From Henckelia pumila (lineage: Eukaryota > Streptophyta > Magnoliopsida > Lamiales > Gesneriaceae), in contig NC_133123.1 of assembly GCF_033568475.1 (NCBI RefSeq), positions 130,482,930 through 130,546,929 on the forward strand: 64,000 nt of DNA, in the 5' to 3' direction. The notes under the pieces were generated by a model, which did not search any database, was not told where the DNA came from, and saw only the letters and a list, made by a program, of their open reading frames with translations. Both the position numbers and the translations under genes were made by a program. Shown here in pieces: positions 1 through 9,120 of the stretch (the first letter of the stretch is position 1; every line of letters begins with the position of its first letter).

Positions 1-368
1 TTACGTACCTCTAACACTGCAGGTCAACTCCTAGCACACCCGTCTAGGTCCAAAGCCTACCAGTCTTCTCTACTGCGTCTACACATGCAAAAGTCCATGC
101 ATCACTATAAATGCTCTAAAAGCCTTAACTAAGCTATTTTATACTCCTAAATATTTTTAGAAAGCCAAATTATACCTTCGTCCGTTGCCAGCCCGCTGGT
201 GTAGAATCGCCTCAAAACTTAGGCACACCTCCGCTACGACACCGGGATCGCTAGGCAACTTCCGGATTCCCAATAGGATGCCTAGAACTCCGTAGATCTA
301 AGTAAGAAGGTTCGAAAACCAGAGGAAAGGAGGGGAAATCGGTGCACAGAATGAGGGCTCGGACCCCT

Positions 369-376
369 TATTTATA
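369..376 (-). promoter_or_regulatory. TATA box of element A left LTR
   Basis: The plus strand reads TATTTATA, giving TATAAATA in element orientation. It lies just downstream of the CGGA-N3-TCCG array, as expected for the U3/R boundary. Confidence 0.6.
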
Positions 377-382
377 GATGGC

Positions 383-602
383 GATCGGAACGTCCGATCC
401 CTCATCGAAACATCCGATCGCGAACGGAGCATCCGATCGTGACATCGGAACGTCCGATGTCACCTCACGTGAGTAAGTAGTGACATCATCTTGCTGACGT
501 CGGTGATGACGCCAGCCCTAGCCAGAACGGAACGTCCGATCCTCCAACGGAACGTCCGATCCAGATCGGAGCTTCCGATCTGTGCTTCGGAGCTTCCGAT
601 CC
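383..602. repeat. U3 array of CGGA-N3-TCCG inverted half-sites (left LTR of A)
   Basis: About eight copies of a short near-palindrome, CGGA/TCCG half-sites separated by 3 bp (for example CGGAACGTCCG, CGGAGCATCCG, CGGAGCTTCCG), occur in about 220 bp directly upstream of the element's TATA box. The position suggests a promoter or enhancer array; no binding protein is known to me. Confidence 0.75.
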
Positions 603-651
603 ACTTCGGATAATTTTAGGCAAAAACCTTGATTAATTGCGGGTCACTACA

Positions 652-664
652 TTCTCCCCCACTT
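652..664 (-). other. Polypurine tract of element A
   Basis: In element orientation this reads AAGTGGGGGAGAA immediately before the 3' LTR. It is the expected plus-strand primer of a gypsy element. Confidence 0.75.
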
Positions 665-772
665 AAGAAATTTCGTCCTCAAAATTACATTTTAAGGAAA
701 ACATAGTACGCAAAAATCAATGCTCTTATTACAACTGAACAATATACATTCGATACAACAGAGTACAAAATC

Positions 773-1219
773 TTAAAACAACTCGGGGTGCTCGGCTAAC
801 ATCCGACTCTCCAACTCCCAAGTAGCTTCCTCTGTACCTCTGCGTTGCCACTGTACCATAACCAATGGTATTCGCTTGTTACGAAGTACCTTGTCCTTCC
901 TGTCGAGAATCCTGAGAGGTTTCTCCACATATGACAAATCGTGGTCTAGTTGCACCTCATTCGGACGCAAGATGTGGGACTGATCCGTCACGTACTGTCT
1001 CAACAAAGACACGTGAAACACATCATGAATCTTCGAAAGATTCGGTGGCAAGGCTAGACGATAAGCCACGTCTCCAACTTTCTCGAGAATCTCGAAAGGA
1101 CCAATAAATCTTGGTGACAACTTACCCTTGAGACCAAACCTCATCACCTTTCGAAAAGGTGATACACGCAAGAATACGTACTCTCCTTCTTCAAAATGAA
1201 GTGGCCTGCGGTGAGTGTT
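773..1219 (-). pseudogene. Element A integrase C-terminus with chromodomain-like tail
   Basis: The minus-strand reading frame continues the integrase of element A. It contains the GPFEILEKVGDVAYRLALP core seen in gypsy integrase C-termini and ends with a chromodomain-like segment (VQWQRRGTEEATWE) and the stop at 773. The N-terminal residues of this open frame (about the first 10) come from the inserted copia LTR and are not native. The native upstream part is at 10985-11583. Bases 1215-1219 (GTGTT) are the target-site duplication of element E. Confidence 0.88.
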
Positions 1220-3083
1220 TGTAAGAGTGGGTGCCCAGTGAGCCAACTGTGTGGCTATGGGCTTTGTTGACTCTTTGTATAAACAATCTTTTGTTTAATA
1301 TTATTTACACTTTTATGGCAATGACTTTATATTACTTCATATTGTTATATTATGATATACTATTGTTGTTTTGATAAAGACCTTGAATATACTATAGTGT
1401 ATGTAAGATGTGGTAGAACATGGAGATGTCTATCATGAAATACATCTTATAGTCACTGTATATTCTAAAACCGTTCCTAGTCGATTGAGCCGTCCGATAA
1501 TAAGGATAAGGATCGCTCGAGTTTGAGACTAGCATTTGCGATGCGGAGTACCACGTTTCATTGGTAGGGAACATGGAGATGTTCGAAGCATGCAAATGGA
1601 TATTCATAGGATGAATAGTCGAACTACCCTATCCGGACTTTCCAAGTGGTTATCACTTATCGAGTGGATAAAGTCCGCGGTTTTGGTTGTACACCATTAG
1701 TCCTTACGACTTGAAACATCATGGAGACTCTATATGCTAGTACTGTGCTTTGACTCGTTTACCGACTCTGAGGGGGTCATCAGGTGTCGAGATTGGGTAC
1801 AGTTACGACACATATAGGAGTCAATGCATTGTTGTCAAGGATTCACCACATACTTGCGAGTGTGGATATCCTATGCGATCTGAGGAGATATTAGTGTGAC
1901 AAATCTCTGGCCAGAGTACTTGATGTGATTTAAGAAATGGTTTCTTAGTAGCACATGCGATGTCACTAATTTGATCTTCAAGATGCATTGCATAGTTATC
2001 GAATCTTGAGCGACTCTCGATATACCAATGGTTGTTGATTCGATCGGGATATTTGGATGAAGGGACCGTACTGTACGTTAACCAAAATCTACTGGTTCTT
2101 GTAGGCACTATCAGTGATACCTAGGGAATCATGGGGCGATGTTGCTAGGCGCTTTACCATGATTCGTTGGGCAAGTCGGAAAGTGTTGTTCCGAGTCACA
2201 AGGAGTTGTGAGCCCACGGCTAGCTGTATCCCTGAACCATTGAGGGTCACACAGTGTAATGGAGTTTTAATCCCCGTTGAGATAGTTAAATTTAAAGAGT
2301 TAAATTTAATGAACTAAGGAGTTGGACTTCTTAAAATAAGAGTAAGGGAGTAGGATTTCCTAAAATGACATGGGGATGGACATTTTTGGAAACCACTGAA
2401 TTCGGATTCAGGAAAATTTATTTTGACTTTAAAACGTGCAGAAATGGTTTCTGTGCACATTGGTGAAATCGTTTCATCAATCGGAGTCACGATGAATTTT
2501 ATATTAATTTCTGAACGAGCGGGCTTTGCTTGTCGGGCCCCAGCTTATGACTAATGGGCCCTAAGGTGTTAGTGGCCTGCATTATAAATAAGTTATTTCA
2601 GTACAGAAATTACACACAACAGGTCATTATTTTGAGAGCAATTTTTCGAAAACCCTAGCCTCTCAAAACGTTTTTTTGGCCGCCCCCTCCCTACTCTGTC
2701 AGAGAAAATTCCGGTCTGTGATTTTGAATCGCAGTAAGGAATAACGAATCAAATTCGTGTATTCTCTTCGCAGAAAACTTCTGATAGATTTTCTAGTGCA
2801 ATCTATCAGAGGGATTAAACCTCTGTTCGTGGACCTGATTGAAGGCGTTCATCGGTTCCAGGGAAAGACAACAAGAGCAGAATTGTTCTGTTGGTGTCCA
2901 TTAATCTCGTTGCGAGATTTGAGGTAAAATTTATTTAATTGTTATTTAAATTTTACACACACGTAATTCAATCGATGAACGGTTGATACCCATACCATGG
3001 AAACGTTCCATGAAAAATTTTTAAACTTCCGCTGCACCGGGTATCAATCGTAATTGGTCTGGGAACTCGCCAGTTTTCCAACA
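1220..3083 (+). repeat. 5' LTR of element E (1864 bp)
   Basis: It begins TG and ends CA, is bordered on the left by GTGTT and on the right by the PBS. Short open frames inside it are repeated identically in the 3' LTR and show no protein features. Confidence 0.97.
2583..2590 (+). promoter_or_regulatory. TATA box of element E 5' LTR
   Basis: TATAAATA lies about 500 bp before the LTR end, preceded by a GGGCCC-containing stretch. It is the best core-promoter candidate in the LTR. Confidence 0.55.
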
Positions 3084-3084
3084 G

Positions 3085-3100
3085 TGGTATCAGAGCCAGG
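3085..3100 (+). other. Primer binding site of element E (initiator Met tRNA)
   Basis: TGGTATCAGAGCCAGG lies one base after the 5' LTR. TGGTATCAGAGC is the standard plant copia PBS, complementary to the 3' end of initiator methionine tRNA. Confidence 0.9.
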
Positions 3101-3208
3101 TTGCTCAGATCAATCGATTGAATAATCAATTGTACAAAATTTTTTGAGTCTCGGTTTATGAAACAAAATAAATATTTTTAATAAAAAAATTTTTTTCGGG
3201 GCAAAACC

Positions 3209-3666
3209 CGGGCAGCGATTGGATCGCTGCCCGGTGGGGCAGCAATTGTTGCTGCCCCGGGCGGCGCACGGCGCCGCCCAAAGGGGGCGCACAGCGCCGC
3301 CCAAGGCGGCGACCGTCGCCGCCCAGGGCGGCGCACGGCGCCGCCCAAGGCGGCGACCGTCGCCGCCCAGGGCGGCGCACGGCGCCGCCCAGGGCAGCGC
3401 TGTGCGCTGCCCAGTGCAGCGCTGGGCGCTGCGCAGGGCAGCGCTCGGCGCTGCCCAGGGGCGGCGCTCGGCGCTGCCCAGCGCAGCGCTGGGCGCTGCG
3501 CAGGGCGGCGCTCGGCGCCGCCCAGGGCAGCGCACGGCGCCGCCCAGGGCAGCGCACGGCGCCGCCCAGGGGCGGCGCCAGGCGCTGCCCTAAGGGGGCA
3601 GCCGGGCTGCCCCCGGCCCGCGCCCCGGGTGCGGGCCAACCCGGGAGTGTCCCGGGTGGCCCGCGG
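3209..3666. repeat. GC-rich array of ~22-bp self-complementary units in the leader of element E
   Basis: At least a dozen head-to-tail units of 22 bp (some 23-25) have the form GGCGGCGCACGGCGCCGCC: each is an inverted repeat with a 4-base centre. Neighbouring units vary by paired changes such as GGCAGCGC...GCGCTGCC, GGCGGCGAC...GTCGCCGCC and GGCAGCAAT...TTGCTGCC. Further GC hairpins run to about 3666. Because 22 is not a multiple of 3, the array is open in several frames on both strands; these low-complexity frames are not believable genes. Confidence 0.93.
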
Positions 3667-3884
3667 GAAAAATTAATTTTTAATTTTTTATTAATTTTAA
3701 TATTTAAAAATTTTATTTTTGGTCCGGTCAAAAATTGTTTTTGATTGGTTCACGAGATTTCGGATCGAATTGTTCGAGTCCGTAAATTTTAAAATTGATT
3801 TTGGATAAATTTGAATTTTTGGAAAATTTTAATATTTTATCCGTAAATTGAATTTTGAAATCAATTATTTTGGTACAATTGATG

Positions 3885-4035
3885 ATAAGATATGATCTTA
3901 TGATATATTAGATAAAATATGATTTTATTTGTAAAATTGGATTTTATAGATAAAATATGATTTTATTTGATATGGAGATAAAATATGATTTTATATGTGA
4001 AATGTGATTTTATATATAAAATATGATTTTATCTT
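3885..4035. repeat. AT-rich palindromic tandem repeat in the leader of element E
   Basis: Repeated copies of ATAAAATATGATTTTAT and variants are spaced about 20-40 bp apart. The core ATAAAAT...ATTTTAT is self-complementary. The function is unknown. Confidence 0.75.
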
Positions 4036-4699
4036 GTTTAAATTTGAATTGCCACAGCATGTTATCCAATAAATTAATTTTGAATTAAATGTTATTGGAT
4101 AAGGATGATCGATTGCCATGACCAATTTTGTAGGTGTATGTTAGGAATTTACATTTTGTCTTTATTGTTGTTGGTTTTATTAATGGGCCTGGTTTATGGC
4201 CCGATATGAATGTCATATGTAATAAAAGTGGGCTTGGTTTATAGCCCGTTCCCACCCCCTAAAAATGTATCCCCTACTTGTCATTGTTATTTAATTGTAA
4301 ATACATTAGATTTAGTGGGAGATCAAGATTTGAAGATGGTGGGCCCAGCAGACAATGAAGACTGAAGAAATGTAAATTGGAAGCATATGTAATAGGATTG
4401 CATTTGCATACTGCATATTACCTAGGATTGGACTAAGACCCGTGATTGGCAACCACGGGTCAATTAGAAATGGAATCGATCATCCTATATAATATGTGAT
4501 ATTATGATTGTATGCATGTTTAGACATAAATTGCGTGAATCCGGCAATGCATGCAATAAATTAAAAATGATGAGACAAATATTTTTATAAATAAAATCCC
4601 TCATTTTAAATATGATTTAAAATTTATATCAAGATAAATAAAGGAAATTTAAATATTGTTTAAATGTTCCTACCTTCCATCAACGGTCAATGTATGTGA

Positions 4700-5005
4700 T
4701 GCTACCCGCGGATACGGTTCGGCTCATATTATTGGGGGGGCCCGTTCGTCGGAAAGCTGTACATTGGATCGACAAATGTTGTAAGTTGGGTGGAACTCCC
4801 ATGGGATCGGCTCATATTATTGGGGGATCCACATGGCGACCGTCCATCACAACTTAATATTGATGGGTCATCTTGACATGTCACTTTAAACGGCGTCATA
4901 TTATTGGGCCCTTATTGGACATGAGGTAAAAACATGGGGGTTGCTTTGGAAGCAATTGGGCTCTACCTTTTGAGAATTATGGTTGGCTGATATTATTCGG
5001 GACCA
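4700..5005 (+). repeat. Dispersed CATATTATTGGG repeats in the leader of element E
   Basis: Four copies of a motif like GGCTCATATTATTGGG lie near 4711, 4814, 4896 and 4985 (the last as GGCTGATATTATTCGGG), spaced about 80-105 bp. They fall just upstream of the gag-pol start. Role unknown. Confidence 0.65.
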
Positions 5006-5191
5006 TAAGTTTGTCAATTGGACTCCATGTTCTCACTAAGGAAAAAGTTTCCCGTTTTCACTAGAGGGTGGTGAAATCGTTAAAATAGTGGGAGTGAGAT
5101 TCATAAAATTAAATTCGCCTATTTTATGTCTTAGTAAATTGTTAAACAATCATTGATATATGTCTGTTTTTCCTTTTCAGTATTTCACACA

Positions 5192-8100
5192 ATGAATTCG
5201 CGAAATCCTTTATTCTCGATCCTCGAACAAAACAAGCTGACTGGCGCCAACTATACGGAATGGTTCCGGAAGTTGAAGATTGTCTTAACTTCGGAGAAAA
5301 TGCTCTACGTGTTAGAGAAAGCACCTCCGAAGGAAGCACCAGCTGACATAAGTCCGGAGGAATTGGCCAAACTTGATGCATGGTGTGACCATGACATCAA
5401 GACCAAATGCTATATGCAAGCCTCGATGTCTGATGAACTCCAGAGGCGATTTGAGGACACGGTGAATGCTGCTGACATTCACACGCAACTCAAGGAACTT
5501 TTTGGGGCTCAGTCGAGGGCTGAAAGGTTCTCTACTGTTAAGGAGTTGATGACGTGCCGCATGCGTGAAGGGACTTCGGTCCGTGATCATGGGGTACGAG
5601 TGATTTGGCTCATACAGAAGTTAGCGACCCTTGATTTGGTGTTGGAGCATGAACTCAATGTGGACTTGCTGCTTCTATCTCTTCCTTCTTCATTTGATGG
5701 ATTCGTGATAAATTTTAATATGAACAAGATAGAGGCCACCCTTGAAGAGATGGTCAATATGCTCGTTACATATGAATCCACACTTAAGAAGGATAAGCCA
5801 GCTTTCTTGGTGGGCTCCTCATCTTCTGCTAAGAAGGGGCCAAGTATGAAGGGCAAGAAACGTTCTGCCCCACCCAAGAAAGTGGAACCCGAGAAGAAGC
5901 AAAAGACAAAGGCTTCAAACGATGGAAAATCCAAGGATGTTTGCCATTACTGCAAGAAGCCGGGTCATTGGAAGCGCAACTGCAAGGAGTATCTTGAGCA
6001 GTTGGGAACTGCAAAGGGTATGTTCTATATCGAAATAAACATGTCACTTAATACAACTTCTTGGGTATTGGATACCGGATGTGGATCTCACATTTGCAAT
6101 GATTTGCAGGTGATGACAAGAAGTCGCAGGCTTAGAATGGGTGAGACCCAGCTGAGGCTCGGGAATGGTTCCAGAGTTGAAGCTACGGCCATTGGAGATG
6201 TTTGTTTGATTTTGCAGAATGGTTTTAAATTATTGTTGAGAGATGTTTTATTTGTGCCAGATTTAATTAAAAACATTATTTCTATTTCTATGCTTGATAG
6301 AGATGGTTATTCTTGTAATTTTGTGAATGGGATTTGCAGTATTTACAAGAATGAATGTTTAATTGGAAATGGACAACTTGAAAACGATCTATACAATTTA
6401 AAACTAAAAGACGTTCCAGTGAATTGTATTGACAAACCGGCAACAACAAACAAAAGGAAAATCGATAGTCAAAACCCGGCAAACCTTTGGCACGCTAGAC
6501 TAGGTCATATTTCCTCAAGGAGGATGAACAAGCTAGTGGGAGAGGGCATGTTTGATATGTCTGATATTAACTCTCTACCTACTTGTGAATCCTGCCTAAA
6601 AGGGAAAATGACTAAATCTCCTTTTAAGGGGAAGCCTGAACGTAGTCAAAATCTGTTGGATTTGATCCATACAGATGTTTGTGGTCCATTTAGAGTAGGG
6701 ACTCAACATGGCCACACCTACTTCATTACCTTTACTGATGATTATTCTAGGTATGGGTATTTATATTTAATGAAATATAAGTCTGAAGCATTTGAAAAGT
6801 TCAAAGAATTCAGGGCTGAAGTAGAAAACAAGCTAGGTAAAAGTATTAAAGCACTTCGATCGGATCGAGGTGGAGAATACTTGAGTACCGAGTTTTTGGA
6901 CTATCTGAAAGAGAATGGGATTCTCTCTCAGTGGACTCCTCCTATGACACCACAACTTAATGGTGTATCGGAGCGTCGTAATCGAACTTTGTTGGACATG
7001 GTTCGATCCATGATGAGCTTCACTGAGCTTCCACCTTCGTTTTGGGGCTATGCGCTTGAAACGGCGGTATTGTTGTTGAACAACGTCCACACTAAAGCAG
7101 TGGACAAAACACCATACGAGTTATGGAATGGCAAAGCTCCTAAGTATTCATACTTGAGGATTTGGGGATGTCCTGCTTACGTGAAGCGGACAGTGGGAGA
7201 TAAGTTGGATAGTCGATCCAGCCTGTGTTATTTTGTGGGGTATCCGAAGAATTCAATCGGATATTATTTCTATTATCCTGCTGAAACAAAGGTGTTTGTT
7301 TCGCGGAATGCCACCTTCTTGGAGAAGGAGTTCTTATTGGATAAGAAAGGCGAGATGATGGAACTCGAAGAAGTTCGAGAAGAACCCGAAATACAAAATA
7401 ACGATCCCACACCTCAGGAACCATTGCTAGACACGCCTGCACCTAGAAGATCCGAGAGGACTTCTAGACCTCCAGTTCGATATGGTCTTCTTCTTGAAGA
7501 GGGTCAAGATGAACCCGACATTGGATGTGATCCAAGAAGCTTCAAGGAAGCAATTTCTGATGCGGATTCGAATTTATGGCTTGAAGCTATGCAATCAGAA
7601 TTGGATTCGATGCATACTAACCAAGTCTGGACTTTAGTGGATCCTCCCGATGGAATTGTTCCAATAGGGTGTAAATGGATCTACAAAAGAAAGCTTGGGC
7701 CTGATGGTAAGGTATTGACCTACAAGGCGCGATTGGTGGCTAAAGGTTACACTCAAAGGCAAGGAGTTGACTATGATGAAACCTTTTCACCAGTCGCAAT
7801 GTTCAAGTCCATAAGAATCCTAATTGCCATAGCTGCATGGTATGACTATGAGATATGGCAAATGGATGTGAAGACTGCTTTTCTTAATGGAGACATTAAG
7901 GAAGAAATCTATATGAAGCAGCCTGAGGGGTACACATCCATGGGAAGCGAGCATAAGGTATGCAAGCTTCAGAGATCAATTTATGGTCTAAAACAAGCAT
8001 CAAGAAGTTGGAACCAGAAATTTGATGAAACAATTAAAGACTTTGGTTTCATCAAGAACCCGGAGGAACCTTGCGTGTACAAGAAAGTAGTTAAGGATGC

Positions 8101-9106
8101 GGTGACATTCTTAGTACTTTATGTTGATGACATCCTACTCATTGGGAATGATGTAGGGATGTTGCAGTCAACAAAGATATGGTTATCAGGTAGATTTTCG
8201 ATGAAGGATTTGGGTGAGGCATCCTACATTCTTGGGATACAGATCTATAGGGATAGATCTAAGAGAATGATAGGACTCACTCAATCAACCTACATCGATA
8301 CCATATTGAAACGGTTTTCAATGGATGGGTCCAAGAGAGGACATCTACCCATGTGTCATGGAGTTTCTCTATCCAAGTCTATGTGTCCCAAGACTGATGC
8401 AGAGATAGAGAATATGACACATGTACCATATGCGTCAGCTATAGGTAGTATCATGTATGGGATGATATCTACCAGACCGGATGTAGCATTTGCTCTGAGT
8501 GTCACGAGCAGATATCAGTCTAATCCTGGTCAGATGCATTGGAAAGCCGTGAAGGACATTCTTAAGTACTTGCGAAGGACTAAGAATATGTTCATGGTTT
8601 ATGGAGGACGAGAACTCAAACTGGAAGGCTATACCGACTCTAGCTTCCAAAGTGATGTGGATGACTCGAAGTCAACCTCTGGATTTGTGTTCATGCTCAA
8701 TGGCGGTGCTGTCTCTTGGAAGAGTTCCAAGCAGGACACCACAGCGGATTCCACCACTGAGGCTGAATACATTGCAGCATCAGCTGCTGCTAAAGAGGCC
8801 GTTTGGATGAGGAATTTCGTCCAAGAGTTGGGCGTCATTCCTGAATTTGTTGGTCCAGTCCCGGTGTACTGCGACAACACGGGTGCCGTTGCTCAAGCAA
8901 AGGAACCAAGGTCTCATCAAAGATCCAAACACGTACTGAGGAAATACCACATAATCCGGGAGATTGTGGAAAGAGGAGACATCAGTGTCGAACGAGTGGC
9001 CTCTGCAGACAATATCGCTGATCCACTTACTAAGCCTTTGCCAGGACCATTGTTTGACAAACATCGCGAAGCAATGGGTCTACGTAGTATGACTAGTTGG
9101 CTATAG
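5192..9106 (+). CDS. Copia Gag-Pol polyprotein (intact, 1304 aa)
   Basis: One uninterrupted frame encodes a complete copia polyprotein that would form particles, cleave itself, and copy and insert the element. I start at the ATG at 5192 (MNSRNPL) because the 13 residues before it are not gag-like. Features in order: UBN2-type gag; zinc knuckle CHYCKKPGHWKRNC at residues 251-264; protease DTG at 294-296; GAG-pre-integrase region with the H-H...C-C zinc site; integrase D495, D558, E594 with the standard 35-residue gap; reverse transcriptase YVDD at 977-980; RNase H with D1149 and E1190; ending at the TAG before the PPT. All catalytic motifs I can check are present and there is no frameshift, so the copy could be autonomous. 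Gag and Pol share one frame, as is usual for plant copia. Confidence 0.96.
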   Translation: MNSRNPLFSILEQNKLTGANYTEWFRKLKIVLTSEKMLYVLEKAPPKEAPADISPEELAKLDAWCDHDIKTKCYMQASMSDELQRRFEDTVNAADIHTQLKELFGAQSRAERFSTVKELMTCRMREGTSVRDHGVRVIWLIQKLATLDLVLEHELNVDLLLLSLPSSFDGFVINFNMNKIEATLEEMVNMLVTYESTLKKDKPAFLVGSSSSAKKGPSMKGKKRSAPPKKVEPEKKQKTKASNDGKSKDVCHYCKKPGHWKRNCKEYLEQLGTAKGMFYIEINMSLNTTSWVLDTGCGSHICNDLQVMTRSRRLRMGETQLRLGNGSRVEATAIGDVCLILQNGFKLLLRDVLFVPDLIKNIISISMLDRDGYSCNFVNGICSIYKNECLIGNGQLENDLYNLKLKDVPVNCIDKPATTNKRKIDSQNPANLWHARLGHISSRRMNKLVGEGMFDMSDINSLPTCESCLKGKMTKSPFKGKPERSQNLLDLIHTDVCGPFRVGTQHGHTYFITFTDDYSRYGYLYLMKYKSEAFEKFKEFRAEVENKLGKSIKALRSDRGGEYLSTEFLDYLKENGILSQWTPPMTPQLNGVSERRNRTLLDMVRSMMSFTELPPSFWGYALETAVLLLNNVHTKAVDKTPYELWNGKAPKYSYLRIWGCPAYVKRTVGDKLDSRSSLCYFVGYPKNSIGYYFYYPAETKVFVSRNATFLEKEFLLDKKGEMMELEEVREEPEIQNNDPTPQEPLLDTPAPRRSERTSRPPVRYGLLLEEGQDEPDIGCDPRSFKEAISDADSNLWLEAMQSELDSMHTNQVWTLVDPPDGIVPIGCKWIYKRKLGPDGKVLTYKARLVAKGYTQRQGVDYDETFSPVAMFKSIRILIAIAAWYDYEIWQMDVKTAFLNGDIKEEIYMKQPEGYTSMGSEHKVCKLQRSIYGLKQASRSWNQKFDETIKDFGFIKNPEEPCVYKKVVKDAVTFLVLYVDDILLIGNDVGMLQSTKIWLSGRFSMKDLGEASYILGIQIYRDRSKRMIGLTQSTYIDTILKRFSMDGSKRGHLPMCHGVSLSKSMCPKTDAEIENMTHVPYASAIGSIMYGMISTRPDVAFALSVTSRYQSNPGQMHWKAVKDILKYLRRTKNMFMVYGGRELKLEGYTDSSFQSDVDDSKSTSGFVFMLNGGAVSWKSSKQDTTADSTTEAEYIAASAAAKEAVWMRNFVQELGVIPEFVGPVPVYCDNTGAVAQAKEPRSHQRSKHVLRKYHIIREIVERGDISVERVASADNIADPLTKPLPGPLFDKHREAMGLRSMTSWL

Positions 9107-9120
9107 GGCAAGTGGGAGAT
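9107..9120 (+). other. Polypurine tract of element E
   Basis: The sequence GGCAAGTGGGAGAT directly precedes the 3' LTR and overlaps the end of the gag-pol stop region. Confidence 0.75.

Larger units (their letters stand above)
1..651 (-). repeat. Left LTR of element A (3' LTR), truncated by window edge
   Basis: The sequence matches 15749-16399 with the same length (651 bp) and ends in ACTACA, followed by a PPT. By comparison with the right LTR, 636 bp lie outside the window. Confidence 0.93.

Noticed and set aside
1392..2317. Small open frames in the LTR of element E (repeated at 9293-10218)
   Set aside because: They lie in LTR sequence and have no recognisable domains; identical copies only reflect LTR identity.
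3085..3100. tRNA gene at the primer binding sites
   Set aside because: Only the 3'-end complement is present; there is no cloverleaf.
3209..3666. CRISPR-like array
   Set aside because: Units are contiguous palindromes without unique spacers, inside a plant retrotransposon leader.
3110..3731. Overlapping 124-192-residue open frames on both strands in the GC-rich array
   Set aside because: They are readings of a 22-bp repeat with few stops, very rich in Ala/Arg/Pro, without family features.
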